In this document: positions 52,551-63,275 of the stretch, piece after piece
Position numbering within the stretch: position 1 is the stretch's first letter
How the letters are laid out: each line of letters begins with the position of its first letter
NCBI GenBank assembly: GCA_009823505.1
Contig: VZQC01000373.1
Location: forward strand, 795,855 to 859,854
DNA: 64,000 nucleotides
DNA from: Rhizomys pruinosus
Taxonomy: Eukaryota > Chordata > Mammalia > Rodentia > Spalacidae
Direction: 5' to 3'
Notes under the pieces: generated by a model
Databases searched by the model: none
The model's input: only the letters and a program-made list of their open reading frames with translations
Told to the model about the DNA's origin: nothing
Made by a program: the position numbers and the translations under genes

Positions 52551-52961
52551 AATATTTTAGTACAAAATCCTTGTTCATGGGTAACTAGGAAAATGTGCAA
52601 ATTAAATGTGATAAGTCTTCATTAATGTGGTTTGAGCATTGTTTTAAAATTCTAAATTATCTGAAATCTGTGAGGAATTTCCTGTTGTAATTGATCATCA
52701 AAATTATATAGATAAGTAAAATTTGTCTCTTCATGAGATGTATATAACCTTAAGTACCTGATCTCTGTATTAGATAAGGAACACACTTGTGTGAGGATGA
52801 GTATTATTATTATTAGAGTCTTCCATGAAAATGTATCAATGTGAATATCCCTCTCTGGCCTTTCTTTTGCTACTCATTATTTGCCCATGTTACTACTTTT
52901 GATTCTTTGTTCTACAAGGTTTTAAAAATGGAATGGATTTTAAGAATACTTTTTAAAAAAA
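52551..52961. other. unassigned AT-rich sequence
   Basis: No gene or repeat recognised. Confidence 0.4.
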
Positions 52962-53106
52962 TTGTTCTTTTTGCAACAGGGTTTCCCTCTAGCCCCAGCT
53001 AGACTGGACTACCTATGGAGACCAGACTGGCCTAGATCTCACAGAGAAACCCCTGTTTCTGCCTCCATAGTGCTGAGATTAAAGGCATGTGCTACTATGC
53101 CCACAA
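52962..53106 (-). mobile_element. B1 SINE (antisense), diverged
   Basis: TTTGCAACAGGGTTTCCCTC, CCAGACTGGCCTAGATCTCAC and GAGATTAAAGGCATGTGCTAC. Confidence 0.88.
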
Positions 53107-53457
53107 GAACACGTTTCTTTACAAATGTTTCAGTACAATGACATAAAACAGACAACTTTACTCTTCACTTGAGGATAATGATTTATTTGTTAACTTTGTC
53201 TCAAATTTAGTCAGCTTCCTTTAGTCAGCCAATCCTTCAGCTCACAAGACTAATAATCACATATTCACTTTTGGTACACGTCTACTCCCATACCAGGGCT
53301 GGAGTGAATTCAGTAGTTCGCTACATTGTGTGGATTTTAATCAATACTTTACCATAGTGTCTCCAGCCTGGCTGCAAAGTTGATTCTTTTGTAAATCCTA
53401 CCTGCCACTTTGGAAATGTACACTGTTAGACCTATTCACATTCCCAAAGTCATTGAG
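53107..53457. other. unassigned sequence
   Basis: No gene or repeat recognised. Confidence 0.4.
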
Positions 53458-53675
53458 GAGCTGGAGAGATGGTTCAGTGGTTAAGAGCCTTTCCAGCTCT
53501 TTCAGATGACCCTAGTTAGGTACGAATCACCCATGTTAGGCCAGCTCAAAATTGTCCCATAATTCCACTTCCAGGAGACCTGATCTCTTTGGCTTCTGTG
53601 GGCACCTGGATGACATATATCCTCAGGCACACACACATACAAATAAAATAACTAAAATAAATCGTAAGAAAATGA
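53458..53675 (+). mobile_element. B2/B3-type SINE (sense), diverged
   Basis: GAGCTGGAGAGATGGTTCAG then GGTTAAGAGCCTTTCCAGC is a tRNA-like head; the tail is CACACACACATACAAATAAA. Confidence 0.82.
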
Positions 53676-53717
53676 TTGAGAAACTAAAAAGTGACACTCA
53701 AAGATCATCTAAGTTTC

Positions 53718-53903
53718 TTTTTTTCATAAATTTTTTTATTTGTATATATATTTTTTATCAAATCTAGACCCGTGTTCCCCCATCCCCCCACCCCACCAGA
53801 GCTCATGCATTCTGCCAAACATGCTATTCATCTCTTTCTCAGTCTTTCTCAATATTCTCCATGGGGAAGTTGACTGTTTTGAGCAGAAGTTCACTGATTC
53901 ATT
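53718..53903 (-). mobile_element. short L1 3'-tail insertion (antisense) with target-site duplication
   Basis: CATCTAAGTTTC at 53,706-53,717 and 53,904-53,915 brackets about 186 bases of antisense L1 3' end: GAGCTCATGCATTCTGCC and CATCTCTTTCTCAGTC, with the C-rich strand of the G-rich tract at 53,776-53,795. It is a strongly 5'-truncated insertion. Confidence 0.88.
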
Positions 53904-53954
53904 CATCTAAGTTTCAATGTTTCAGTATTTCAATTCTGTCCAGTAGCAATTAAT

Positions 53955-53996
53955 TTATATCTATATATTATATATATATATATATACATATATATT
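53955..53996. repeat. AT-rich microsatellite
   Basis: Irregular TATATATA run. Confidence 0.9.
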
Positions 53997-55430
53997 GGTT
54001 TTAAATGGTCACTCCAAAATTTTAGCAAAATGAAGAGTAGACCTTTGTTAAATTATTTTAGCATAAGAAATGTGAAATGTAAAAATGTTAATTCAGTTGG
54101 AAGTGAAGACAGAGGTGTTTTGAAGAAAATTGAGTATCTTTTTAAAGTTATAAATTAGAAAAAAAAACATTCAGACATGTTGAAGATTCAATCAACGAGG
54201 CTTCGAGATTTCACGATAATTTTCTCTAGGGCCTTCGAAATACTACCATTTTGATGTAAATGAATTTGGCCACTTAATGTCAATTGATGTCATAAATAAT
54301 AATTCTTTTCATTGCATATGATGTTATTCTAGTAGATAGATCATTGCTCTACTTTTGAATTTGAATTGTGCCCAGAAAACAATAATTGTATCTATTTAAC
54401 TATATGATATAATATAGTTTTATGTAATTGAGTCCCATTGATTGAACTACTAAAATTGCCTTAAAAAGTTATACAATAAAATTAAAATGCAGAAGAAATT
54501 ACTCCATATTTTTAATTTCAAATTCTAATTTTGCTAGGCTTTTCCTGTCTGTCCTTTGAATGCTTTTAATTTGTGTTTATTTACTACATGCACATCTTTA
54601 TCATTGTCACTAAGATCTTAAAAAAATATTGCTTCTTGTGAACTTTTCTTATTAGATGCTGATACCTGATCTACATTTAGAGAACTAGGAAATTTGAACA
54701 TGAATTAATGAACATTTAGCTTATTCACTTATATAAAATTTGTTATCACTGTGGTCAGTAACTACATCTCCCAGGATTGTGTACTACATGCAGTTATTAA
54801 ATGATCTGGGGTAAGCAATAAGAGAGGAAAGACCAGAGCGCTATCCAACTTGTAATCATTGCCTGGGATAGTAACTGTCTTAAGTGGTAAAAAATTACTG
54901 GCGGTGCTTTCTGGAGCCATTAAGAACTCTCTGCACCCTGGAGTGCTGTGAGCCATAAAAGCAGAGTGGAGATAAACACACCCTGGGGTGTCATAAGCCA
55001 TGAAGCACAGATGTGTTCACCCATATGATGATAACCACTGCTTAGCGAAATCCTGCTTTTAGGGGAAGAAGACAAAGAAAGTGACTTTTTTTCTATTCAC
55101 TAAAACTCCAACTTAATCTCCCATTTTTTAAAACTATGTGGGACAACTGAACTGGAATGCTTTATATAGGTGTATCCTTTCCTTTCTATATTCCTTTCAA
55201 TATTTCAAAGTTCTCCAGGTGAAATTTTTTACAACTGAATGAAGCTCTTCAAAATTTTATCCTTAGCATAAGGACTTTTTTTTTTCAAAAGTGTTTGCTT
55301 AGTAAGTACTGCCTGTATTGAGTTACCTTTCACTTACAGAGAAACAAAAAAGAGTAAGATAATTCCTGCATTATTCTCTGTGTGGAATTGATGAAGTCTG
55401 AAATTTTAAAAAGCAAATTAGAAACCACAG
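53997..55430. other. unassigned sequence
   Basis: AT-rich. A diverged tandem repeat with CACCCTGG(A/G)GTG and GAGCCATAAAAGCAGAG-like units lies at about 54,936-55,012. No gene recognised. Confidence 0.4.
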
Positions 55431-55439
55431 AAATTCAGG

Positions 55440-55782
55440 AGGCCTCCTCACTGTGTTATTCAGATGGGCATTATGAACTTACCAGCTTCACCACTGTCAC
55501 CACTATAAGTTCACAGATCCAAATAAGCTCACTATCCAAATAAAGGTCACGTGGAATCTGCTGGTTCCCCCGCCCCCGTCAGTTCTGGAATATTCCATTG
55601 TGGAAGTAGCGGTCTTCAAATGGTACGTGTTAGAATCTTTTCCAGGCTATCCCTCTCCCCCATACCATGTTTGGATTCTACTTCCTGTGAAATGGGATCT
55701 ATATACAGATGGAAGTAGCTTCTACAATTTGATTTTACTCATGGTGTTTTTTGCAGTAACAGAGAAAAAACTAATACAGACA
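55440..55782 (+). mobile_element. possible MaLR-like LTR (sense)
   Basis: The end GGTGTTTTTTGCAGTAACAG then AGAAAAAACTAATACAGAC resembles MaLR/ERVL LTR termini (CTAATACA). The body (ACCATGTTTGGATTCTACTT) is poorly conserved. Confidence 0.4.
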
Positions 55783-55799
55783 CAAGTTTGTTTTCTATC

Positions 55800-55890
55800 T
55801 CTCTTCTCTCTCCTCTACTGGTAATTGAATTCATGGCCTCACACATATATGGTAGACAATTGCTTTACCACTAAGGTACATAGGTAGTTG
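55800..55890 (-). mobile_element. ID/B4-like SINE fragment (antisense)
   Basis: CTACTGGTAATTGAATTCATGG then GTAGACAATTGCTTTACCAC and TAAGGTACAT are a diverged antisense tRNA-like head. Confidence 0.65.
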
Positions 55891-56199
55891 TCTTGTGTTG
55901 TTTTCTTAGGTGGAACTGTAGAAATTGAAGATAAACATTCAACCTAAATTCAAGACAAAAACAAAATCTGTTTGATATATGAAGTCATTCTATGGATCAA
56001 GGAAGAATTTTTCCATTAGGAAGATCAACAAAGATTTCCTGTTGACTTAAAGGGAAATACGACTGTCAAAATGACATTGTCCCTACCCAGCCTCAGCTTT
56101 TTCTTCCACTAACAAATATAAAGATAAATAAACAAAAAATTGAATTGCTTTCTTAGATCCAAAGAGAACTGAGCTCACAAGGCAAACAACTGCTCTCAG

Positions 56200-56543
56200 A
56201 ATTGGAGAGACAAGAGCTTGGGAGATGTCTCTCCAATAATAATAATGCCTGAGCCCAAGCAGGAGGACCTGAGTTCAGATACATTCTTGGCACCCATATG
56301 AAAAAGGTGAGGCACAGTAACATGCTTCTGCCACCCCTGTGTAATGAGGAAGAGATAGCGGCCCAGTAGTCTAGCTGGAATCTGATGAGCTCCAGATTCA
56401 GTGAGAAACTGTCTCCAAAAGTAAGGTGGAGAGCAATGGAGAAAGACACATGACATTGACTTTTGGACTTCAAACACAAGTGCATGTGCACACTTAAACC
56501 TGAATGCATAAACACATATACCCACTTGAAGATTGACATGCAT

Positions 56544-56576
<33 letters not shown>

Positions 56577-56595
56577 ACACACACAGACACCCTGT
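56200..56595 (+). mobile_element. composite rodent SINE (B4/RSINE-like), sense, with (CA)n tail
   Basis: tRNA-like start near 56,206 with GGAGGACCTGAGTTCAGATA, then a B1-like middle (GTGAGGCACAGTAACATGC, GCTCCAGATTCAGTGAGAAA) and a tail with CACTTAAACC followed by CA repeats. The opposite-strand copies are at 8,060-8,283 and 44,536-44,872. Confidence 0.72.
56543..56590 (+). repeat. (CA)n microsatellite
   Basis: CA repeats with two GA interruptions. Confidence 0.97.
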
Positions 56596-56639
56596 ACAGA
56601 TACATTTGTATCCACAATCAAAGAGACAGAGAAGATATA

Positions 56640-57430
56640 CAAGAATCTCAGGCTTCTGTGAGTTCATGCAGGGAACAGCCATATGATATTCAGAGGAGAG
56701 CTTTTTACACACTCTTCTGTTTCCCCAGTTCTTACATTATTTCCACCTCCACTTCTGTGATGTTTCCTGAGCCTTAGGAGAGGGGGATATAGAGATTCCA
56801 TCTATGGCTGCCCAATCTCATTTTCTTATTCTCAGCACTAAGAACAGTAATGTGTTCTGAAGTAACCAGTAGCTACTGCACTAAGGAGCTGATTATGCAC
56901 ATTTCATTTTGTCAAGGCTTCTCTAACCTCTTGTTACTTCACCCCCTTCTCTGCACTACCTGCTTGGACCCTTGTGCTTCCAGTACTCCCCTCTCAACTT
57001 TCATTTCATCTGTATCCCATCATCTCTCCCTACCTAAATGCATTGCTCCACAAATAGCCCATTACCGGTCTCCTAGTTTTGTTATGTACTTCACGTTAAA
57101 AACATAAAACGAAGGGTTTTAAGAAAGGACTTTCACATGAAAAAGAATATGCAATGTTTGACTTTGGGGATTAGGTGACCGCACTCAGTATTTTTTTCCC
57201 AGTTCCATCCATTGACCTGTAAATTTTATGCTTTCATTTCTCTTTACAGCTGAGTAACATTCCATTATTTTTTATAATCAATTTGTCAGTTGATAGACAT
57301 GCAGGTTGATTCTATTTCTTAGCTATTATGAATTCAGCACCAATGAACAAGGATATGCAAGTATCTCTAGTAAGATATGAAGTTCTTTGGATATATACCC
57401 AGGATAGTATAGCTGCATCAGGGGGAAATC
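56640..57430 (-). pseudogene. old LINE-1 3' UTR and ORF2 C-terminus (antisense)
   Basis: 56,650-57,150 is antisense 3' UTR (TGTTTCCTGAGCCTTAGGAG, CCCTTCTCTGCACTACCTG, TACCTAAATGCATTGCTCC). 57,150-57,425 is the antisense ORF2 end: CCCAGTTCCATCCATTGACC, AGCTGAGTAACATTCCATTA and TTGGATATATACCCAGGATA. It is an older L1 than the 38-42 kb copy and continuous over about 780 bases. Confidence 0.8.
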
Positions 57431-57449
57431 TATTTATACATTTTTTTGT

Positions 57450-57526
57450 TTCTTTTAAAATTATTTATTTTATACTATGTGTATGAGCATAATGCTTGCA
57501 TGTATGAAAGTGTACCTGTGTCATGC
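57450..57526 (-). mobile_element. B2 tail fragment (antisense)
   Basis: TTTATACTATGTGTATGAGC, AATGCTTGCATGTATGAAAG and GTACCTGTGTCATGCA. The B2 head is missing, replaced by L1 3' UTR. Confidence 0.72.
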
Positions 57527-57529
57527 ATA

Positions 57530-58220
57530 GACATACAATCTGCAGCCTCTTGTTCTTTAAAACTTGGCTAATTGTGGCTTTCTGTGTGTATTACACACTG
57601 TTATATAATCAAGGCTCACTGGTGAGTGTTGAGGGATGGACTAGTTTTCTCTCTACCCCTTTTCCACTATGTTCCATGAGCCTTAGGTGTAGAGGTTCAA
57701 TTGTAAATATGTCACTCAGTACTGGGCATCTCTCAGATGTATATTTTCTATGTCTTACCGGTTGTGGAACTTTGCAGTAGTCTCCATCTGTTGCAAAAAA
57801 AAAAAGCTTCTTTGATGAGTGGTGTACAGTATACTTGTCTGTAAATATAAGGTCCATGTTTGCCATATGTTAAGAAATTTTATTTGTCTAGAGATAGGAC
57901 AGAGAGGGTTTTCTCTAGAATCTATATCCTTTCTAGCCATGTGTATTTGGCTGTGTTTATAGTGCTACCCATGAATTCATTCTCATTGAGAGAATTTAAG
58001 TCCAATTAGATATTGATTATCCTGCAGACAACAGTGTCACCACTACACCAATAATGGCAGTTTGCTGTGCTGGTCTTTATGGTTATTAGGCTTTAGGGCT
58101 GTATTAGACCATTGATTGATCTTCTCTCTTAGCAGTTTCATATTATCATCTAGCATTATGAGAGCTAAACTTCAGGTAGAAAGAAGGCTTCCAGGCTGGG
58201 TTCTGCTCCCTTGCTTCTTC
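57530..58220 (-). mobile_element. old L1 3' UTR (Lx-like), antisense
   Basis: Close copy of 5,500-6,170: GGCTTTCTGTGTGTATTACA, ATGAGCCTTAGGTGTAGAGG, TTCTTTGATGAGTGGTGTAC and TGTGCTGGTCTTTATGG line up in order. Confidence 0.65.
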
Positions 58221-60579
58221 TTGAACAGCTAGACTTATTGCATAGAAACTTGAAATTTTCAAAAAATTAAAGTTATACACAAGAGTCACTATAGAAGGAT
58301 TTTGATGTTAATAGCTGCATAGCTATGTCTATGTCTAGAAGGACTGACTGGCATCTATGTCTAGTACTTTTTCTAAATAAGAGCTGTTCTTAATTTCAGG
58401 AGCATGATCTCTGGGCTAACAATAGTATGCCTGCATTTGAAACTAATTATGATTTATTGGGTTGTCTTATAGGCAATAACCTTTCATATTTTAAGAAGCA
58501 ACCTAAGCTAAATCCCTTCTAAGAATTTCTTTAAGGACTTTATTTAATAAACGAATCAACATTTATTTAATGAATTTTAGATTTTAAGCTGTTGTTCTTG
58601 TTGCTTAGTGATCTGAAGATATATTGGGCATGAATGTCTATATGCAATGAATCACCAGCTAGCCATTGACCTTACAGTTAGTTACTCCTTTGTTATTTTT
58701 TGGTGCTTAGCAAATATATATTGTGTTCTCTATGTGCCAGACCTCGCCTAAGGGACCAAGAATGCAGCTAGGGTTGTGCTTACTCTTCCAAAGCAGGGTC
58801 TCCAGGAAGTGAGTTATTTCCCGAAGTTTTCAGGCTAACAATAAGATAGAAGTTGATGGTCTTTTGTCCAGTAAGAAAAAGTAAAGGATTGATTGGACCA
58901 ACTTATTGAGGATACGATCAACAAATATTTAATTACAAGCCATAGAGTACTTGGAACTTGTCATGTTTTCATTTGTATGAAGTCACTACTGAGAGAACAT
59001 CAACCTGTTGAAGTCCTCACGAGGAAGTACCACAGAGCTGGATGTTTACAATGGAAAGGAAAAGCATTAAAGTTTTTGGAAGACTATTTTCATCATCTTG
59101 GACCAAATGTAACCTAGCAGTCCCCTGATGAGAACCTCTAACTCTGAAGCTACACTGGTGGGTTCAGAGCTTTCATATATCATCTTTCTAAGGTTTCTAA
59201 CTTTATCATGTGGATATAAGATCACAAAATAGAGCATAGAAGAAAATATAGAATTAAAAGTACTAAAAGAAAATATAGAATCATTATGAACACCTTATGA
59301 AGTGTGGGTAGGAAGGCTTTTGAAGGGCAATGCTTTATCTTCTTTGAGTAACTGATTAATTAGTCAGATTAGTTAATGTGGATTAATCAAAATGTCTAAA
59401 TGACAGCTCTCCATCAACTTATAACTTTAAAACTATATAGAAAGGCTACTTGGATGTCTAGGAAACCTGCCCACATTGATTAAAATTCACAATGGCCAAT
59501 ATAATGTCAGAATTGATCCATTTGAGGATTTAAGACCCTAAGCAAAATGCTAAATTATTATTGTAACTGAAGACTTGAGATCAGTTGGAGATGATGTTTG
59601 TTCCACTGTCGCAGAGGGGCTATCTCAGTACCACTCTTGTTGGCAAGTGTTTCACAACAGCAGACAAGGCTGAGTAATCATTAGACACAGTTCTTCAGGT
59701 CAATGGTGAAGCAAGTGATTCTGTTGGCAAATAATATTTCAAGCCTCTTTTGGATAGCTCAGATAGAAACCAAGGTCATTTTCAAAACACTTCTAAATGT
59801 TGTTGTTATTGTAAGAATGCAGCTGCTCAAATCAGAGACAGAATGAACACATTCCATGAGGTAGTCATGATGAAAATATCAAATTTTATGGTTTGTCACA
59901 GATTAATAAGAAAATAATATTAAGTCTGTGCAAACCCTTCTACAGTAACTTGAGTTATTATCAAAGATTACACAGGCATGTTTAGTAAAAAGACAAAAAC
60001 TAATAAATATGATCATCAATCTGTGAGATGTGCTTCATTAGTTCTTGTCTTACCAGTGAAACTGGAGCAAAGCAAGAAATATTCATACTATAATGTCTAA
60101 AGTCCTGTGTAGATGTTTTCTCATACTATTTTCTATTAATAATTCAAGAGAATAAACAAAATTTCAGTGTCAGTTTCAGTGAATTTGTATCGTCTGCATT
60201 TGACACTAAAAATTTTGTCATACAGTGAAGAATTAAGTGTATTCATAGAGAGATCTATACTTTTTGTGAGCTACTGTACTAGTATATTTGAATCCTGATG
60301 TTTCCTGCCTGGTGAAAGTAGGTTCATTTACCTGGGGGTGTTTGCCACTGGTCAGGCTTTGGCTAAGCTCTATTAGTTCCCATCTCAGGAAAAGTTGTTT
60401 AGAAAGAGTATTGTCAGTTACTTGAATTCAAGTAAAGTGTCTATACACTAAAGCCTAACAGGAGTTCCTGCTTGGAAACATTCTATGTCTACCATTGACA
60501 CATTATGATCAGGAAGAGACAGCACTGTTCCTGGCACTATGGAAATGGGACAACTGGAAGCTTTCCTACTTGGAATTTT
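58221..60579. other. unassigned sequence, low in recognisable repeats
   Basis: About 2.4 kb. A word like TTCTCTATGTGCCAGACCTC at 58,717 hints at an ancient mammalian repeat. The 74-codon plus frame at 58,893-59,117 (MDQLIEDTINKYLITSHRVL...) is the only ORF here that is not repeat-derived, but I recognise no family, no splice context and no upstream exon, so I do not call it a gene. Confidence 0.4.
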
Positions 60580-60729
60580 ACTTTTCCTTTTTTTTTTTGG
60601 TCTTTTCGAGACAGGGTTTCCCTGTAGCTCCAGCTGTTCTGGAACTCACTCTGTAGACCAGGCTGGCCTTGAACTCACAAAGATCCACCTGCCTCTGCCT
60701 CCTGAGGAGTGCTAGGATTAAAGGCATGT
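60580..60729 (-). mobile_element. B1 SINE (antisense), interrupted by ERV
   Basis: TCTTTTCGAGACAGGGTTTCC, GACCAGGCTGGCCTTGAACT and GCTAGGATTAAAGGCATG. The B1 5' end is missing. Its last about 45 bases (60,685-60,729) recur after the ERV at 62,701-62,746. Confidence 0.93.
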
Positions 60730-61133
60730 GTTCTAGTTTGTCCATTGCTGTGACAAAACACTCTGACCGACACCAACTTGGGGAGGAAAGGGTTTATTCA
60801 TCTTATGTCTCCTGGGTCACAGTTCATCACTCAGGGAGCCCAAGGCAGGAACTCAGGGCAGGAACCTGGAGGCAGGAGCTGAAGCACAGGCCATGGAGGA
60901 ATGCTGTTCACTGGCTTGCTCCACTGACTCATGCCCAGCCTGCCTTCTTATATGGTACACAACAACCTGCCCAGGGTGGCACCACTCATTGTGGGCTGGG
61001 CCCTCCCACACTGCTCAACCATCAAGACAATACTCCACAGATGTGGCCACAGGCCAATCCAATGGAGCCAATTCCCCAATTGAGGCTCCCTCAATCCAGG
61101 TGTTTCAAGTTGACACTAAAGCTATCCAGCACA
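60730..61133 (-). mobile_element. 3' LTR of ERVL/MaLR-type element
   Basis: On the minus strand it starts TGTGCTGGATAGC and ends AACTAGAACA (TG...CA), about 404 bp. Minus-strand AATAAACC is at about 60,798-60,791, and a TATA-like CCATATAAG is near 60,950. About 30 differences from the 5' LTR by eye over 400 bp. The 161-codon plus ORF 60,669-61,154 is antisense to this LTR and is not a gene. Confidence 0.85.
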
Positions 61134-61588
61134 ATTGACCCCTTGTCAACTTGACACACAAAACACATCACTATTAAACCACCACCTTTCCAGTTCTTAT
61201 CCCCAAAGTATGATGTTAACATTAATCACAACCTAAGACAGTACAACCTTAAAAGCCCCACAGTCCTTAAAATGTCCAAACGCTTAAAAGTTCAGTCTAT
61301 TAAAAGTCTCTTAACTGTGGGCTGCTGTAAAATCCAAAACAAGTACTGTCTTATTTCAAAGGGAAGAATCAGTCACTCTCAAACAAAACCTAAGTCCAGC
61401 AAAGTAGCTCAAGGCTGGACACCTGGGATTCACTCATGATCTTCTGGGCTCCAAAGGGTTTCGGCAACCCCCTCTCCGATTCTGCCATCTGTGGCACACA
61501 CAGCTCATCTGGAAGGCCCAGGCCAACTCCATTTCACACATGCTGCTGCTCTTGGTGGTCGTCCCATGGTCCTGGCATCTCCAAAAAG

Positions 61589-61786
61589 CTGGGGTCACCA
61601 CTGAAACTGAGGCAGCAACTTCATCAATGGTCTCTTCTGACCTCTCCTGGTGCAAAGCCTCAGCTTCTCTCCATGACCCCAGCAATGCTGGGGTCTTCAC
61701 TTCAACTGAGGTGCACTTCCACCAATGGTCTTTCCTGACGTCTCACAGTGCCAAGCCTCAGCTGCTCTCTGTGACCCCTTCAAATT
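61589..61786 (-). repeat. 99-bp tandem repeat, two units
   Basis: CTGGGGTC starts units at 61,589 and 61,688. Both contain ACTGAGG, (A/C)CAATGGTCT, AAGCCTCAGCT and CTCT(C/G)(C/T)(A/G)TGACCCC in order. Both units also begin GGGGTC and end GACCCC. Confidence 0.88.
61675..61695. repeat. 9-bp-stem hairpin at tandem-repeat joint
   Basis: GACCCCAGC, AAT, GCTGGGGTC: a perfect GC-rich stem with a 3-base loop. Confidence 0.93.
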
Positions 61787-61927
61787 TCAACATCAGAACC
61801 ATATAGGAGACTCTTACACCCTACCAAGTCCTGATTCTGGCTTGAGATGGAGGCTTGGGCCCCCTCTGGATCACAGCATCTGTGTGCTGACCCTGAAGAA
61901 ATTCTTCCCAGAAGGTTTCACCACAGT

Positions 61928-61982
61928 GATGCTGGTCTCTTGTTACTTACAGCTTCTTTTTCAGCCCCAGCAAACCAGCATC
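61928..61982 (-). repeat. stem-loop unit A in ERV leader
   Basis: GATGCTGGT (61,928-61,936) pairs with ACCAGCATC (61,974-61,982); one more T-A pair extends it. The 37-base interior carries CTCTTGTTACTTACAGC. Confidence 0.9.
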
Positions 61983-62014
61983 AATTGTCCCAGTACAACA
62001 AAGATTTAACTTCA

Positions 62015-62069
62015 GGTTCTGGTCTCTTGTTATTTACAGCTGATTCTTCAGCCCCAGCTGACCAGAACC
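62015..62069 (-). repeat. stem-loop unit B in ERV leader
   Basis: GGTTCTGGT (62,015-62,023) pairs with ACCAGAACC (62,061-62,069); one inner C-G pair extends it. It aligns to unit A without gaps over 55 bases. Confidence 0.9.
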
Positions 62070-62280
62070 CACAGACTACATAGTCCTGATGATCTCTGTT
62101 CCCCTTTGAAACTAGAAACTTCACAAGCCAGGCCTGCATCTTCTACAACTCCTTCAGCAAAACTGCTCCAAGCTCCACAGCAACAATCTTTAGGCATTCA
62201 ATGATCTTCACAGCCTAAAGTTCCAAATGCTTCCACAATCCTTCCCCAAAACACCAAGGTCAGGACTGTCACAGCAATAC

Positions 62281-62303
62281 CCCACTCCTCTGGTACCAAT
62301 TTC
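62281..62303 (-). other. primer binding site region
   Basis: Minus strand reads GAAATTGGTACCAGAGGAGT next to the 5' LTR, the same TTGGTACCAGAG motif as in the 33.5 and 38.5 kb ERVs. Confidence 0.72.
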
Positions 62304-62702
62304 TGTTGTAGTTTGTCTTCCATTGCTTTGACAAAACACTCTGACTGACACCAACTTGGGGAGGAAAGGGTTTATTCAGCTTACATCTCCCGGGTCACAG
62401 TTCATCACTTAGGGAGCCCAAGGCAGGAACTCAGGGCAGGAACCTGGAGGCAGGAGCTGAAGCACAGGCCATGGAAGAATGCTGTTTACTGGCTTGCTCC
62501 CCTGGACCATGCCCAGCCTGACCTCTTATACAGTACACAACAACCTGCCCAGGGTGGCACTGCCCATAGTGGGCTGGGCCCTCCCACATTGCTCAACAAT
62601 CAAGACAATACTCCACAGATGTGGCCACAGGCCAATCCAGTGGAACCAATTCCCCAAATTGAGGCTCCTTCAACCCAGGTGTGTCAAGTTGACACTAAAG
62701 CC
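62304..62702 (-). mobile_element. 5' LTR of ERVL/MaLR-type element, outer end missing
   Basis: About 399 bp. Relative to the other LTR the outermost about 11 bases (minus-strand TGTGCTGGATA) are lost, and the sequence passes directly from ACACTAAAGCC into a B1 segment. Confidence 0.85.
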
Positions 62703-62746
62703 ACCTGCCTCTACCTCCTGAGGAGTGCTAGGATTAAAGGTGTGTT
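62701..62746 (-). mobile_element. duplicated B1 segment (antisense)
   Basis: CCACCTGCCTCTACCTCCTG and GGATTAAAGGTGTGT repeat 60,685-60,731 with a few differences. Confidence 0.88.
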
Positions 62747-63275
62747 TTTTCTTTTCTATCAGCCGTTAAACTACTTATTTCCTGTAATAACAACCTTATG
62801 TACAACAGTTTTTAGTGATATGAGTATGAGTTTCTCTATTGTTTTACTAACCTTGAAAATGGTTACGAGTATTTCTGAGACTTGCAATTGTTGTCAGAAA
62901 TAAAGGCTATCCTGTACAAGCCAGTTTTTCAGAGTTGAGTAAAAATAATGTTTAAACAACTAGATAAATATTTAAACTCATATGCTTATATAGTAAGATA
63001 AATACAAATTTGTACATATTTATGATTGTCTTTTTCACTTGTTTCAAATATCTTCTCTACTTTTTCTAAATAAAAACCTCATGTTTTTCATTCATTGATT
63101 TACTTTCCATATGAACTCACCTCCAAGTCCAGAGTTACTAAACAATCCAAGCTTGACTAATCAGAACTTTCCCTAGGGCCCTATCCCTCTGAATATAATA
63201 ATTGGTTCACATGACCAAAGTAGGCCAACCAAATTTCTCTGAGTTACTTGTGATAAAACATTTGAGGAAAAAAGT
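62747..63275. other. unassigned sequence
   Basis: No gene or repeat recognised. Confidence 0.4.

Larger units (their letters stand above)
61134..62303 (-). mobile_element. non-coding internal region of ERVL/MaLR-type element
   Basis: About 1.17 kb between the LTRs without gag, pol or env frames, so non-autonomous. From the 5' side it holds the primer site (62,281-62,303), two tandem 55-bp stem-loop units (62,015-62,069 and 61,928-61,982), a 99-bp tandem repeat (61,589-61,786) with a strong hairpin at its joint, and an end region with AAGGACTGTGGGGCTTTTAA typical of MaLR-type internal sequence. It presumably moved using proteins of an autonomous relative. Confidence 0.78.

Noticed and set aside
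56196..56642. 148-codon minus-strand ORF
   Set aside because: It covers a composite SINE and a CA repeat and encodes a VCVCVC run.
60669..61154. 161-codon plus-strand ORF, among the longest in the window
   Set aside because: It is antisense through a B1 end and an LTR, and a close version of it is broken in the second LTR. No protein family features.
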